From: Glandiceps talaboti
Lineage: Eukaryota > Hemichordata > Enteropneusta > Spengelidae
NCBI RefSeq assembly: GCF_964340395.1
Contig: NC_135550.1
Coordinates: forward strand, 26,926,676 to 26,990,675
Length of the DNA stretch: 64,000 nucleotides
Reading direction: 5' to 3'
Shown here: piece after piece, positions 36,701-55,298 of the stretch
Layout of the letters: every line of letters starts with the position of its first letter
Position numbering within the stretch: position 1 is the first letter of the stretch
Notes under the pieces: generated by a model
The model's database searches: none
What the model saw: only the letters and a program-made list of their open reading frames with translations
What the model was told of the DNA's origin: nothing
Made by a program: the position numbers and the translations under genes

Positions 36701-38486
36701 ACTTCTACTACGCACTGTTGTAAAGAGGCTAATGGTTAATGACGGTGGTAAGACAAGGAAGGACTTCATAATTTATTTTTTGATAGTAGGTTATATGCAA
36801 GATTTTTTAAATAGCTAAACTAAAATTCACTTTGTACTATAAACTTTGTTGTTAAATTGGATGTTCATCATATATAATTATATTTCATCAAGGTCAAAGT
36901 TTAATATTAGGTCTTATTTTGATAGATCAGGGAATGCCATTTGTATTGCGTTACATCACTTCACTAGACTATAGACCCCTTCATCTTTCATGTTTCTTTT
37001 TCAGATTCTTTCAATGATGTTTCCCTCACATTTTGACATCACATGTATTTTTGCTTGTTTAAAATATGTGTAGCTTAATGGTCATTTTTTTATTTGTCAA
37101 TAAATGTCAAATGGAATCCCTACATTTTCTTTATATTTGAAAGTGTGAGGTGTTGATAGCATTGTTAGCACTAATAAACAAATACCTTTACAACTACTGC
37201 AATAATACTCCTCGATTAATATTAAACATTATATTATAGCATTACCAATTCCAGTGAATTTTGTGACGTCATCGCTGCACATTATTACTGATAATGTACT
37301 CCGTTATTGGGCATCGCGGCCCCGGAACGAGCATAACAATACAAGCTTATGTCCATAAGGCAATAAAGGTGTGGGAAATTATGGGGTAAACACCATAACA
37401 ATTTTTTTTTAAAGATTCAAATTAAAATGAAACAAAATCTGTGTTCACAGAAATGTATATGTGTGTGTACGTGTACGTACGTGTGTCGCTATGATTAGTA
37501 TTCAGCTTCCGGGCCGAACATGGCAGACAATGTTCAGCGCTGTGTATAGTATACGTTGTTTAGCGTTTCTCGGTCTCCAAATTCACTGGAATTGGCAAAA
37601 CTATAAAATAATAACAATAATGTATGCCCTCCCAGTCCATAATGGACTCAAGCAAACTTTGCACTCCATAATGGGCTCGGCTGTCGCCTCGCCCATTATG
37701 TCGTTCAAAGTTTGCTTTCATCCATTATGGGCTGGGAGGGCGTACATTATTGTTTAAATATACAAACTTATCCACTCAGGAAGGAATAGAAGCAAACTGA
37801 CTCCATAAAGAAGCTGCCCTCATGTACTTGGGGACACAAAGATCTCACTATATCTTTGCAGCTTCTATGATTTCAAGGTGCCAAATTGATTACTTGGGAA
37901 AAGGAAACGACAGGCATGGCATGGCGCATTAACAGCAAACCTTTGGGAACAGTTTAAAAGATTATATCACATCTTAAAAGTTGTAAAGCTACACAGTATT
38001 ATTGGTAATATTACATTTCACTATACTAAGTATTTGATGGGCATAAATGTGTATGCATTATCACGATTATGAGCATAAGCCAAAGAGCACCCTCATGGTT
38101 TCGCCAAAAATTCTCAATTCTCATAATTTTGATCACGAATATTGGCGGATTTAAGTTACCGTTTTGTAGGATGATTCAATCTAATTAGAGATCGCACTGA
38201 ACTTTGTTTTGATGCAACAACACCGGCTCGGCAGTCTACTCCCCCTGTGACCTATATTAAGTTACGAGGAGGCGGATTTAGTCCGAGTGCACATCGCGAA
38301 GTGTGATCTGTTTACCTTTAGAAGTGATGTACATTTGGTAAGGAGAGCTTGAAATTCATCTAATGACATGTTTGGATAAAGCTCTTCCTTTAGAAAGTCA
38401 TTGGTGACATCAATGTCGCCATAGTATGTTGATTTCGCGATTCCGTTCAGCAGTCCAAGCAGACTTCTGCTTCCTTGGTCCGCCAT
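33192..38486 (-). CDS. COMMD1: COMM domain-containing protein 1 (4 exons)
   Basis: Scaffold protein of the Commander complex, with family roles in copper handling, endosomal sorting and NF-kB turnover. Minus-strand exons are 38316-38486, 36492-36650, 35070-35204 and 33192-33293, all joined in phase 0 by GT-AG introns. The 188-aa product compares with 190 in human. Matches to human COMMD1 include LLGLLNGIA near the N-terminus, SIASADMDFNQLEAFLT in exon 2 (identical in human for this stretch) and SWRID/PTAIVELQL of the C-terminal COMM domain in exon 3. I chose the start at 38486 (MADQGSRSL); an in-frame upstream ATG at 38669 would overlap the COQ6 coding start and lacks similarity. It is divergent from COQ6. 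In human, COMMD1 is next to CCT4. Confidence 0.95.
33638..33706. repeat. (GACA)n microsatellite
   Basis: Seventeen or so GACA tetramers in COMMD1 intron 3; the Thr-Asp-Arg-Gln frame through it is an artefact. Confidence 0.95.
34590..34980. repeat. Possible dispersed repeat in COMMD1 intron 3
   Basis: A minus-strand frame of 97 codons and the tail GCCCCTCCTTTGGGGGC (a short palindrome) resemble mobile repeats seen in invertebrate introns. There is no second copy in this window and no recognised family. Confidence 0.25.
37613..37754. mobile_element. 142-bp hairpin MITE in COMMD1 intron 1
   Basis: Nearly the whole element folds back on itself. The left arm, AACAATAATGTATGCCCTCC, is matched by the inverse of the right arm with one change in the first 20 bases; CCATAATGG and GCAAACTTTG recur in both arms. 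Arms are about 65-70 bp. The target duplication could not be resolved because the flanks are AT-rich. Confidence 0.75.
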
Positions 38487-38641
38487 GATGTCGTCTGGTG
38501 ATAATAGCCAATCATAATTGGCGTTATAGTTCACGTCTTTAATATCGATATGATGATTGGACGAGATGGGGTTTGGTTGTTTTCTTGTGTTTCCTCTGGT
38601 GAAATTTCGTGTTACGGAATCAAAACACATGAAACAAGGAC
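38487..38641. promoter_or_regulatory. COMMD1-COQ6 divergent promoter with paired CCAAT boxes
   Basis: Only 155 bp separate the two start codons. Two CCAAT boxes face each other: GCCAATCA (38507-38514) and ATTGGC (38517-38522) within AGCCAATCATAATTGGCG. Paired CCAAT boxes are common NF-Y sites in bidirectional housekeeping promoters. No TATA box is seen. Confidence 0.55.
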
Positions 38642-46590
<7,949 letters not shown>

Positions 46591-47602
46591 AATGATAACT
46601 TTGTACTAGCTTCTCAGCAAATTGCAAAGAACTGCAAGATTATCTTACAATGTAAACATAGTATATGTTACCTAGCATCACACAGGAGTGAATTATTTAC
46701 AGAGCAATGCTACACATCAAGTATTTCTAGAAAAGGAGTTTTATGTAATGTGCCTGTACTAGTGTAGTTTTTTTTCCACTCAATAAACTGATTTTTTTTT
46801 CAACACTGGTTTAGTTATCATTTTGGACATATTGTGTGTGTAGAAGTGTGGATTTACAATGGCTATTAATTTTGTAACCGATCAGAATTTAGTCAGATGG
46901 CCATGGGAGTGTTTCAACAATGTGAATTGTAGTGATAGTATAGCACTGTGAGGATACAATATCTGATAGCAGGGACTATCACTTGTGCTGTTACGACAAG
47001 GTTGAATTAGTGTACTGTAAGCCATATGGAAGGGGAACATGATTTCTTGCCTGCCAGAAGGCTTGTACAAGTATTTGACTTTGCAAATGCTATCAGCTCA
47101 ACCCAAAGGTGGATACTATGTTGGATCGGATTCTGTCCATGTATGTGTGCACAAGTCTGTCCATTTGTCGCTCTGATATGAGCAGGCCAAATTCAGTAAA
47201 ACTTCCTCCATGTATTCCATTACAAATCACTTCAAATACTCATTTAAACGAAAATGTTGTTTTATTACTTTTTTGTACAGAAAATTGCAAAATGAAAACA
47301 AAGAGCAAACAAAGTTCTACTAAGTTCAAGTGCCACAAATACATTGAGACGAGACAAATGACCCCCAAACACCTTAGAAGAGTCATGAATGTAAAGGACA
47401 CACTTCAAATATACAGACACTAATAAATACAGCAAGTCATTGCATTGACATGATTGTGTTGATACTGGGATTTACATAGAGCAAATACACTTATTTCAAT
47501 GACAATTAGGATAATCAAGAGAAGAGCTGAATGTTCTGTTGTAACTGCAAAGACAGGATGATCTTCATGTCAATGTACTGGGGTGTTTTTTTTTCTGTCC
47601 GA
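46591..47602. other. Tail-to-tail COQ6-CCT4 intergenic region
   Basis: Holds the COQ6 3' UTR with AATAAA at 46782-46787, and the CCT4 3' UTR on the other strand. A reverse-strand AATAAA-type signal at 47261-47266 lies about 340 bp past the CCT4 stop. No coding exon or repeat is recognised. Confidence 0.6.
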
Positions 47603-50600
47603 CTATCTTGTTCCAACCTACAAGAGATGAGAGAGAAGTGAGAATGTTAGTAGAGGAAACATACACATCAAACTATAACACTATGTGCTGGTTTTCATGA
47701 CCTGACCTTTCACACAAATCCTACATGAAAAGATTACTAGTTAGTAAGTGTCTCCTTAAATAGTAATAGTAATTGATTTGATAGACAGCATCAATTGGAA
47801 ACCTTGGTCTAAATATATTTGTATCATGTACATGTCAAATATTTTACTGGAGCACTCTTCAGCGCCATCTTTGCATAACTATGGCTCTGCCAGACAACTA
47901 ACTGTTCTCCACACCCTAATTATTATCCTAACCTGACATGGGTCTTGAACAACCATCAATTTGACTTCTTCTTAGAACAGCTATGCGCCCCCCTCTTTCA
48001 AGTGATACTAATACTTGCCTAAATATCCAACAAGTTTCAGAGTTAGACAGGCTTGGTATAATTTTACATCGTAACTATGTCAAAATCACTTATAGTAATG
48101 CACAGATTGATACTTACTATATCATCTATCTTCATGATACTTCTAACACATTCTGATGCTAACTCGATGCAACTAGTTGATACCAACAATGGTTGTACAA
48201 CATTCTCATCCAAGATATTGGTGATGCACCCCTGAATTAAAAGTGAAAACAAAATACAATGATTACTTGCAGTCTTCAAACACCAGATTGTAATAAAAAG
48301 TATTGGTATATGCAAGTTGAACTGTAGATCGTCAGAACTTTTAATCAAAACACTTGTTATCCTCATCATCATCAGATGAGGGAAAGGTTTGTGTCATCAT
48401 TTGATACTACAGTAGGCAAACCTGTCAATGGAAAATGATGGCCATCTCCTTTGAATAATTTCATGATAATACCATCTAGTATGTGCTTTTGTTGGAATTT
48501 GTACTATTAGGCATTCCATCCCAGTGTATTACTTTTTTCAACTAAAGGACACATGAATTACATAAACACACTTGTTATCAACATACCTTTCTGACATTGA
48601 TTCCTGCAGACTTTTCTCCTTGTGCATGTCTATTACGTAGTTCAGTTACTACAGATATTGGATTGAGACCAGCATTCTCAGCTAAAGTGTATGGTACCAC
48701 TTCTAATGCCTCTGCAAATGCCCTGAAGCAGTAGCCCTCCATGCCAGTCAGTGATCTAGCAAACTCCATCAGACGAAGTGACATTTCAGTTTCTGGAGCA
48801 CCTCCACCTGCAATCAATGCCCTACAAAGAACAACAGACAGGCTCAAAACTTGTGTCATGTTATGCAGCTTCCAGATAACTTGAAAACTTGTATCAACTT
48901 GCCTTAAAGTTACTCATCTGCCTGTTACATAATCAACATTACTGATGTCTTAGATCTAGTAAATCGAGATGACTATCCAGTATATGTGATTTTCACACAG
49001 CTGTTAGCATGCTAAACACCATGTTGCCTTTACTAGCAATATGTTGATTTTCTTCATTACAGTAAGATAAAGTCATTCATATTGTCCTCAGGTAGGGTTC
49101 AAGGCTGCTTTCCTCAATTGAAATCAGAAGAGGGAGCCCTATTTTCATCACAGGACATTCAGTAAGCAAGCAAGCAAGCAAGACAAGACACAAGTCACAC
49201 CTCGACCAATAACCACTAACAAATGGTACAATGACACTAAATTACACTTACTTCTTTTTAACCAAACATCTGATGACACACAAAGCATCATGTAGGGATC
49301 GGTCAGCCTCTTCAATAACAAGCTTGTTAGAGCCTCTGACTAGAATAGACACAGTCCTTCCTGCATTGGCTGCACCAGTTACCTGTATGATCATAACAAG
49401 AAGAAACAATCATGAATGATTCCAAACACTCATGGATTGGCATTTACACCAATGACATGTTCTGAACATGTTGAATAATGCTGACTTTTTGAGCTGTAGG
49501 TCGTCAGAAACTTTAGTTTGAACACTTTTTATCCTCATCATCATCAGATGAGGGAAAGGTTTGTGTCATCATTTAAAACTACAGCATGAGAATGATTTCA
49601 TATAGACAGTATCATCAGTCATAACACTAAGTACAACGCAACTTTTATGGGAAATTGTTGTCTGTATGTGTATAGGTCTATCCACAATTTGATAGGATTT
49701 TTTCAGTTGGAGATTCTTTCTACAAAGCACTTCTAACCTTCAAATGTTTCCAAGGCAAAAGCAAATTCAATTGGTTTAATATATATATATTGTGTGCATG
49801 TAAAGTGTAGAAAATTGGAGATAATGTAGGAACAACATGATATAGGAAACTGAAAATCAGAAAATGGTCAAATTACCTTTACTATTTTACCAGTTCCAGC
49901 AGATACTTCTTCCACAAGTTCTGCAGTTGCAAGATGCTCTGGTAGAAAATGATCTACACTTGCAATGGGTCTACATCCTAAACTCTGAAGAAAAATAAAA
50001 TAACCTGTACAGTTAACATGAACAAAAAATCATGCCATCTAAAAATCTGAAAACATTTTTGACTCCCTAAAATATCGATCAACCTAAAGATAATAACAAA
50101 AGTTTAATATGGAAACTGATTGTGTCAAGTTCCTTTATTGCTTTGATATGTTGAATTCTATGGGTCGACATCAATGTTTTAACCATTCAGAATGAGCATG
50201 ACATGTTCTCAGGTTGGGTACAATTCTGGTCTCCTCGCCTAGATCAGAAGAGGGAGCACTGTTGTCATCATAGGATTCTGATCAATGAATAAATTTTATT
50301 CTGTGCTGTCGCCACAAAGAATTACCCATATTGGAATAATAGATACATTGCAGCATTGTATTGAAGAGAAAACACAGCAATCTTACCTTACAAATGAATT
50401 CAATATCCTCCCTTTCAACATCTTTCACAACCATGATCTTCATTTTAGCGAGGAAATGAAGTGCTAAATCATTCACAGCATCTCTGTATCAAGATACAAT
50501 CAATGGACATGTATTGTTATGGTTTCACATAGAAATGCTTCATAGGAAATCAATTATTTTGTTCAAACTACTATATCACAATTTTGAAACCACTCAAGAG

Positions 50601-53600
50601 TTGGCTACATGTGAATACTTCTTGTTTTGCATGATGACAAAATAAAATGTTTCCCAAAGATGTGCTCAAAACACTGTAAACTTGTCATCAAAAGTACACG
50701 GAGTCCAATTATTACCTTTGGAAGTAACATGATCCAAAATGAAGGTAACTGCACCCTGTTCATCTTTCTGACAAATTATCAGATATATTACTTATACCAA
50801 CCTCAATATTGATTTTTGGATCAGCAATACATTGCATCCAGCTTTCTTAATTTGCTTGACTAGATTTAAAATATATTGTCTTTCTTCTCGTAAAACTCTA
50901 TCCATTTGTGCATAATCAGAAACTACAACTTGGTTTTCCATCTGCAACAACAACAACAACAAACAACTTTTTTTAGGAAAAGATGCATGACAATCTACAA
51001 ATTCAAAATTCAGAAGGCCCCCCTTCTAAGTTTGATAATGTAAGTAACCTCCAAGTACCCTGAACACAGAGAAAATGAAAACATTGTATGCACTGTCGTA
51101 TTGAATTAATGAGGGCCCTTGTCTTTCCAAGAGTAAAATTTATTGTATCTCCCACTTCTGTAGGTACTTTGTAAGTTCTGCAACCAAAGTACAAGTTTCT
51201 CTTCTCTTGTCTTCAGTTTGGGTTCAAGCTTATATCCTCATCTAAATCAGAAGAGGGAGCTTTGCTGTCATCACAAGACAAGTGGTAAATATATCTGTCA
51301 AAAAGTAACATCAACCAACTTGGAAGGTCAAATTACTGCGTTAACTAACATGTCTTGAAAGAAGAACTTACATCTGTCTTGGGTGGTGACAGGCAAAATT
51401 GTATCAATCCTATTTTTGCTTTCTCAATCTTATGTAAACCAATGCTGGCTAACTTTTGGGTAAAAACTACTCCTTCCACAAGTTCTATGTCTTCCATGGT
51501 ACCTCTGAAATTACAAAAAAAGTGACAGGATTTGCAAGTGCAAAATGCTAAAAATATTGGTAACCTGTGTATATAGAAATTCAACTCTAGACACATACTA
51601 CGATTACGTTTTTAAAAGGATTCATTTTATGTCTACTGCACAGTTATATCTATTGAATATCTTTCTTCACATGTCTTAACTTCCACACTGCAATTAAAAG
51701 TGTTGATAGTGACCAGTTACTAGTGACTAGCCACACTTGTGTGCCAAAACAGTACTGATGATAACATGAAAGAAGCAACACTAGTGAACATCTTACCCTA
51801 GTTTCTGGATGACTTTGATATCTCTAAGGTCTACATTGTCTGCCCTTGCAGGGTCAATAACTTTCAGGACTGCATCCACTGCAATTGGTGCTAGTAGATT
51901 GGAATACTGGGATACAACCTAACAATAATCATGAAAATACAATATACAAAAATTACAAAAACGACAATACAAAGTAACATTCTAAGTTGCAGAAATCTAT
52001 TAAATACTCGACATGAGAGCCAAAATGTTCAACGGCTAGCTTGGTCACCTACTAGTGGTCAGCTGTAACTAGGAAATTTGTCATCTTGATGATGATTGTT
52101 GATCAAGGCAGGTCAAAAGCTTAATTTTAAAAATACTTCAAACGGCTTGTGTATCACATAACATGTGTAAATCATTTTACGTGAGAGATTGTAATATTCC
52201 CACTTCTGGATAACCAACACAATAAGATGACCCTAAATAATCAACTCAAAATTACACAGTGCTTCAGGATTTGTTGTAAGAGCCCATTTCATTCACAGGA
52301 ATTCTTAACATGCCTAGTAAAGTAACAACAGCATTTCAGTTGTTAATTAATATTGTATGCATCAGAGGTTCCTTTGAACTGTGTTTCAGCATCTACCATG
52401 GATAGTAACTTAGCGTTGGATCTTTACATTCATCATGTGCATACATTATTTCTTCATTTTTAACCAGACAAGATGAAGATTTTCAAGATCAGATTTAGAA
52501 CACTTACTTTAGAAGAAAGTGATGTGGTAGCACTCTGGATTAGAGCGTCCCTATTACTCAGATCAACTGGTACAGACATGCTTTCTAAAATTTCAACAGC
52601 TTTACTGGAAGCCTTCTGGAATGATTCAGAAATTGTTGTAGGGTGGATACCTGAAATAAATAAATATACAAATGTTATTATTGTCATGAAAATTATCTTG
52701 GCACGTTTAGAGTCCTATAGTCAACGTACCAAATCTCCATGTTTATGATGTGCATGTTTATGAGCTGGATTGTTTATTACATCTGCACTTCAATCATTCT
52801 TGCATTTACTCTCATTGCAGTAGATCCCTGTATATGTAACATAATCTCACCTTTAGCTAGAAGTTTTGCACTTGCATCTAATAGGCTTCCAGCAATAACA
52901 ACAACAGAAGTTGTACCATCTCCAGCTTCAATATCCTGTGATTTGGATAATTCTACAAACTAAATGGAGAACAAAAATAAAGTGAATTTAGTAAGAAAGA
53001 CCATATTATTCTAAAACAGGAAAGTTTTAACACCTTGCTATATGCTATGTAACCTTCTTAGGGCATTTTTTTAAGTATCCTATGAAAGTTAATACAAGCA
53101 TGACTGTATATTCAAACCAACTGCTGAAACATTTTAATAATTTGGAAGAGCATAGTATCTACCATATATCAGTTTATCAAATCTAAACTATGCAGACCAT
53201 GTGATTATTCTTTGCGCATGTACGTCTGACAAGTAGCAGCAGTATATGGTGGAATTAAACTTGTGATTTAATTACAACAACCAAGTTTTACATTTGTGGA
53301 GAAGTCACCAGTATTTCTCTAAAAGCAATACTGGTTCCCAGATAAGTATATTTACTATTGGATATCATGTACATTTTGATTTTATTTCAGCTTTCTGTGA
53401 CAGACCTGAAACTACTGTATGTTCAATTTCATGAAGTGCATCAGAGGTTCCTTTGAATATTCTCTCCACAGAAATCTCAGAGTTGGATTGTTTATTACAT
53501 CATCTGCACTTCTATTATTTTTACATTTTACACTTCACAACATTGTGAAGTCCTTTTTGTAGTTTGTAGACACCATTGCATAATGCAGATATTTCATCAA

Positions 53601-54855
53601 AAGAATAATTTAGCCATTCTCCTCTATGACAGAATATTGACACATGTTCAGGTTACAGTTACTACTGCATGAAAATATGTCCAATCACACACTTGATGAC
53701 TTTCCAAGACAGAATTGCTTGTTTATCTTACCATTTTTGCTGCTGGATGCAACACCTGCATCTGTTTCAAAATAGTTGCACCATCATTTGTTATTGTCAC
53801 ATCACCATTGGGGCTTTGGATCTATAAAATCAAATGTATACATTTCAAATAAACAAACATACTTCACAATTTATGCTTTATCTTAATTCTACTCACAAAT
53901 GCAATTTGTCAAAGATGACCAATGTGTTCAATTCTTTGTATCAAATCAATTCATACATGTAACTTACCATCTTATCCATGCCCTTTGGTCCGAGACTTGT
54001 GCGGATTGCATCTGCAACAGCTGGAATTAATGAAATGGATCAATGTGGAGCTTCTTAGTTTATAATCAAAATATGTATAGAGAACTAGGATACAGCAATG
54101 TTCAATACATTCACACTTCATACTGAAACACACTCATTGTTGATTACAAGGTAATACCCCACCCCCATGTTACCCTGCCAGCATTCTGACATGCATGCTG
54201 TAAATAACAGGTTCATTTTTAGGTTTCGTTGGTCCTGCTTGCAGATGTAGTAAGTCGAGAACTCTCCTTTTTCTTTTTTTTAGTTTAGGAACATTGTCAG
54301 CATCTAGTCTTGTCCTCAGTGTGCAAGCGCTAGCAGGACTAAAGTTTCAAACTTTCACTAAATAAATGCCAGTCATCCTACAGGCTACAACACGTACATC
54401 ACTAGTAATAATGTTAAATCACAAGTCTGTCACCTCTTAACTTAATTCCCCTATTGCTCGCGCTCGCCTAGTAATCAATGAATCGTTCCATGCATTAACA
54501 TAAACAATGACGTTCACACCATTACCTGAAAGTGAATTAGTGAACATCTTTCCTTCTAGAATATGATAATCTGACATTATAAGGCTTCTTAATACGATAC
54601 TCCACATGCCATGCTGTCAGAATATCGCAGTGTCGAGAAAACACATTACGCATTGGCCACTTCTTAGCCATAATATTGTAATGTTATTTTTTTTTAAAGA
54701 AGAGGTTGAGATTTCGACAAATTTTACCACCATTAGAGACTAGTCGGGTCTCAATAATTAATAGCCCAAATACCTTTCGCTGCGACGATGTTGCTCTCAC
54801 GAATTTGAGTTGGTTTTTCTTTATCCTTGTATTGACGTCCTCCATATTCCGGCAT
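47603..54855 (-). CDS. CCT4: T-complex protein 1 subunit delta (14 coding exons)
   Basis: Delta subunit of the cytosolic TRiC/CCT chaperonin, which folds actin, tubulin and other proteins. Minus-strand exons: 54774-54855, 53968-54020, 53732-53821, 52851-52959, 52508-52650, 51797-51918, 51372-51504, 50802-50941, 50387-50483, 49877-49984, 49252-49382, 48587-48821, 48118-48231 and 47603-47617. All junctions are GT-AG and in frame, giving 523 aa against 539 in human. Group II chaperonin motifs are intact: [28 protein letters not shown] (ATPase), LIAGGGAPE and the C-terminal [18 protein letters not shown]. The last exon codes only four residues (VGTR), as in the human ending VNTR. It is divergent from FAM161A. 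At least seven introns or intron parts carry C/D snoRNA-like sequences, making CCT4 a snoRNA host gene. Confidence 0.97.
48322..48412 (-). ncRNA. C/D-box snoRNA-like, family A copy 1 (CCT4 intron 12)
   Basis: In sense with CCT4. The terminal stem is CTGTAG (5') with CTACAG (3'). Box C is ATGATGA, followed by D' CTGA, then C' TGATGAG three bases later, and box D CTGA. The guide before D' is AACCTTTCCCTCAT and is identical in copy 2. The sequence before box D differs between copies. The target is not identified. Confidence 0.75.
49084..49156 (-). ncRNA. C/D-box snoRNA-like, family B copy 1 (CCT4 intron 11)
   Basis: Terminal stem GTCC/GGAC, box C GTGATGA, D' CTGA, C'-like TTGAGGA and box D CTGA. 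The D' guide GGGCTCCCTCTT could pair with the conserved 18S rRNA stretch GAGAGGGAGCC. The layout matches family A (CAAA..TCCCTC.TCTGAT..GATGAGGATA), so A and B are probably one lineage. Confidence 0.7.
49493..49585 (-). ncRNA. C/D-box snoRNA-like, family A copy 2 (CCT4 intron 10)
   Basis: Terminal stem GCTGTAG/CTACAGC (7 bp), box C ATGATGA, D' CTGA, C' TGATGAG and box D CTGA. The D' half is the same as in copy 1 (48322-48412), while the D guide has changed. Confidence 0.78.
50205..50278 (-). ncRNA. C/D-box snoRNA-like, family B copy 2 (CCT4 intron 9)
   Basis: Box C ATGATGA, D' CTGA after GTGCTCCCTCTT, C'-like GCGAGGA and box D CTGA. The terminal stem is weak here, so this copy may be decaying. 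Confidence 0.6.
51206..51282 (-). ncRNA. C/D-box snoRNA-like, family B copy 3 (CCT4 intron 7)
   Basis: Terminal stem CTTGTCT/AGACAAG (7 bp), box C GTGATGA, D' CTGA after AAGCTCCCTCTT, C' GATGAGGA and box D CTGA. This is the best-formed member of family B. Confidence 0.78.
52354..52445 (-). ncRNA. SNORD42: SNORD42 (U42)-like C/D snoRNA, copy 1 (CCT4 intron 5)
   Basis: Terminal stem TGTATGCA/TGCATACA (8 bp), box C ATGATGA, box D CTGA, and an internal CTGA usable as D'. The guide before box D is TTCAAAGGAACCT, complementary to 18S rRNA GGUUCCUUUG near its 5' end. The base pairing with the fifth nucleotide before box D is the second U of GGUU, which by my count is human U116. That is the known SNORD42 methylation site. 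In human, SNORD42 sits in RPL23A introns. Confidence 0.8.
52763..52802 (-). ncRNA. Decayed SNORD42-like 5' half (CCT4 intron 4)
   Basis: The minus strand reads GAAGTGCAGATGTAATAAAC then AATCCA, matching the 5' stem and box C region of the copy at 53433-53512. Box C is damaged, and the rRNA guide and box D are missing. This is a fossil copy. Confidence 0.5.
53433..53512 (-). ncRNA. SNORD42: SNORD42 (U42)-like C/D snoRNA, copy 2 (CCT4 intron 3)
   Basis: Terminal stem GAAGTGCA/TGCACTTC (8 bp), box C ATGATGT, D' CTGA, box D CTGA. The guide before box D is TTCAAAGGAACCT, identical to copy 1. The two stems differ from each other but each is self-complementary, which is covariation that supports a real RNA. 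Confidence 0.8.
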
Positions 54856-55298
54856 ATTTGTAGATATATGTATCAACCTACTCGGGAAACCAAAAGAAAT
54901 GCACTGCCTTACTGGAAAAGTAAGGATGAATGTGGATTTTCAGACCTTTCTACTGAAGAATCACGTTTTCGCCTGTCATGCAAGATCCTGGGAATGCAAT
55001 ATGGCCGCTCTTAAAGTAACGCGAGATACGTGACCAGTACTTCTCGCGAGACATTTTTGTCCTCGCTCAATCTTGCACGAACTTGCTGTGCAAGTTATGA
55101 CAACATCCTACGTATCCAGGCGTTATAGATATATATGTCATGCTCGCGTATATTTGGTAGACAATTTTTCGAGGTAGGGCTGACTTTTTGAAATTGTATT
55201 TCAATCGTTTTGTGCATACAAACCTTGACTAACCTGTATTCGTTAGTCAGTGCCCGAGATCGAGACTAAGTGTTGTAGTTGTTTGAAAGCAATCAAAC
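54856..55298. promoter_or_regulatory. CCT4-FAM161A divergent promoter with TCTCGCGAGA
   Basis: 443 bp separate the start codons. TCTCGCGAGA lies at 55042-55051, with CGCGAGA again near 55021. This palindrome is a strong activating element of CpG-rich housekeeping and bidirectional promoters in vertebrates, bound by BANP. The segment is clearly richer in CpG than the introns. No TATA box is seen. A 102-codon plus-strand frame over CCT4 exon 1 (54706-55014) is antisense shadow. Confidence 0.6.

Noticed and set aside
50627-50720. Possible further C/D snoRNA in CCT4 intron 8 (ATGATGA present)
   Set aside because: No matching box D or terminal stem was found at the right distance.
54706-55014. 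Plus-strand 102-codon frame upstream of FAM161A
   Set aside because: It is antisense to CCT4 exon 1 and the shared promoter and has no recognisable similarity.
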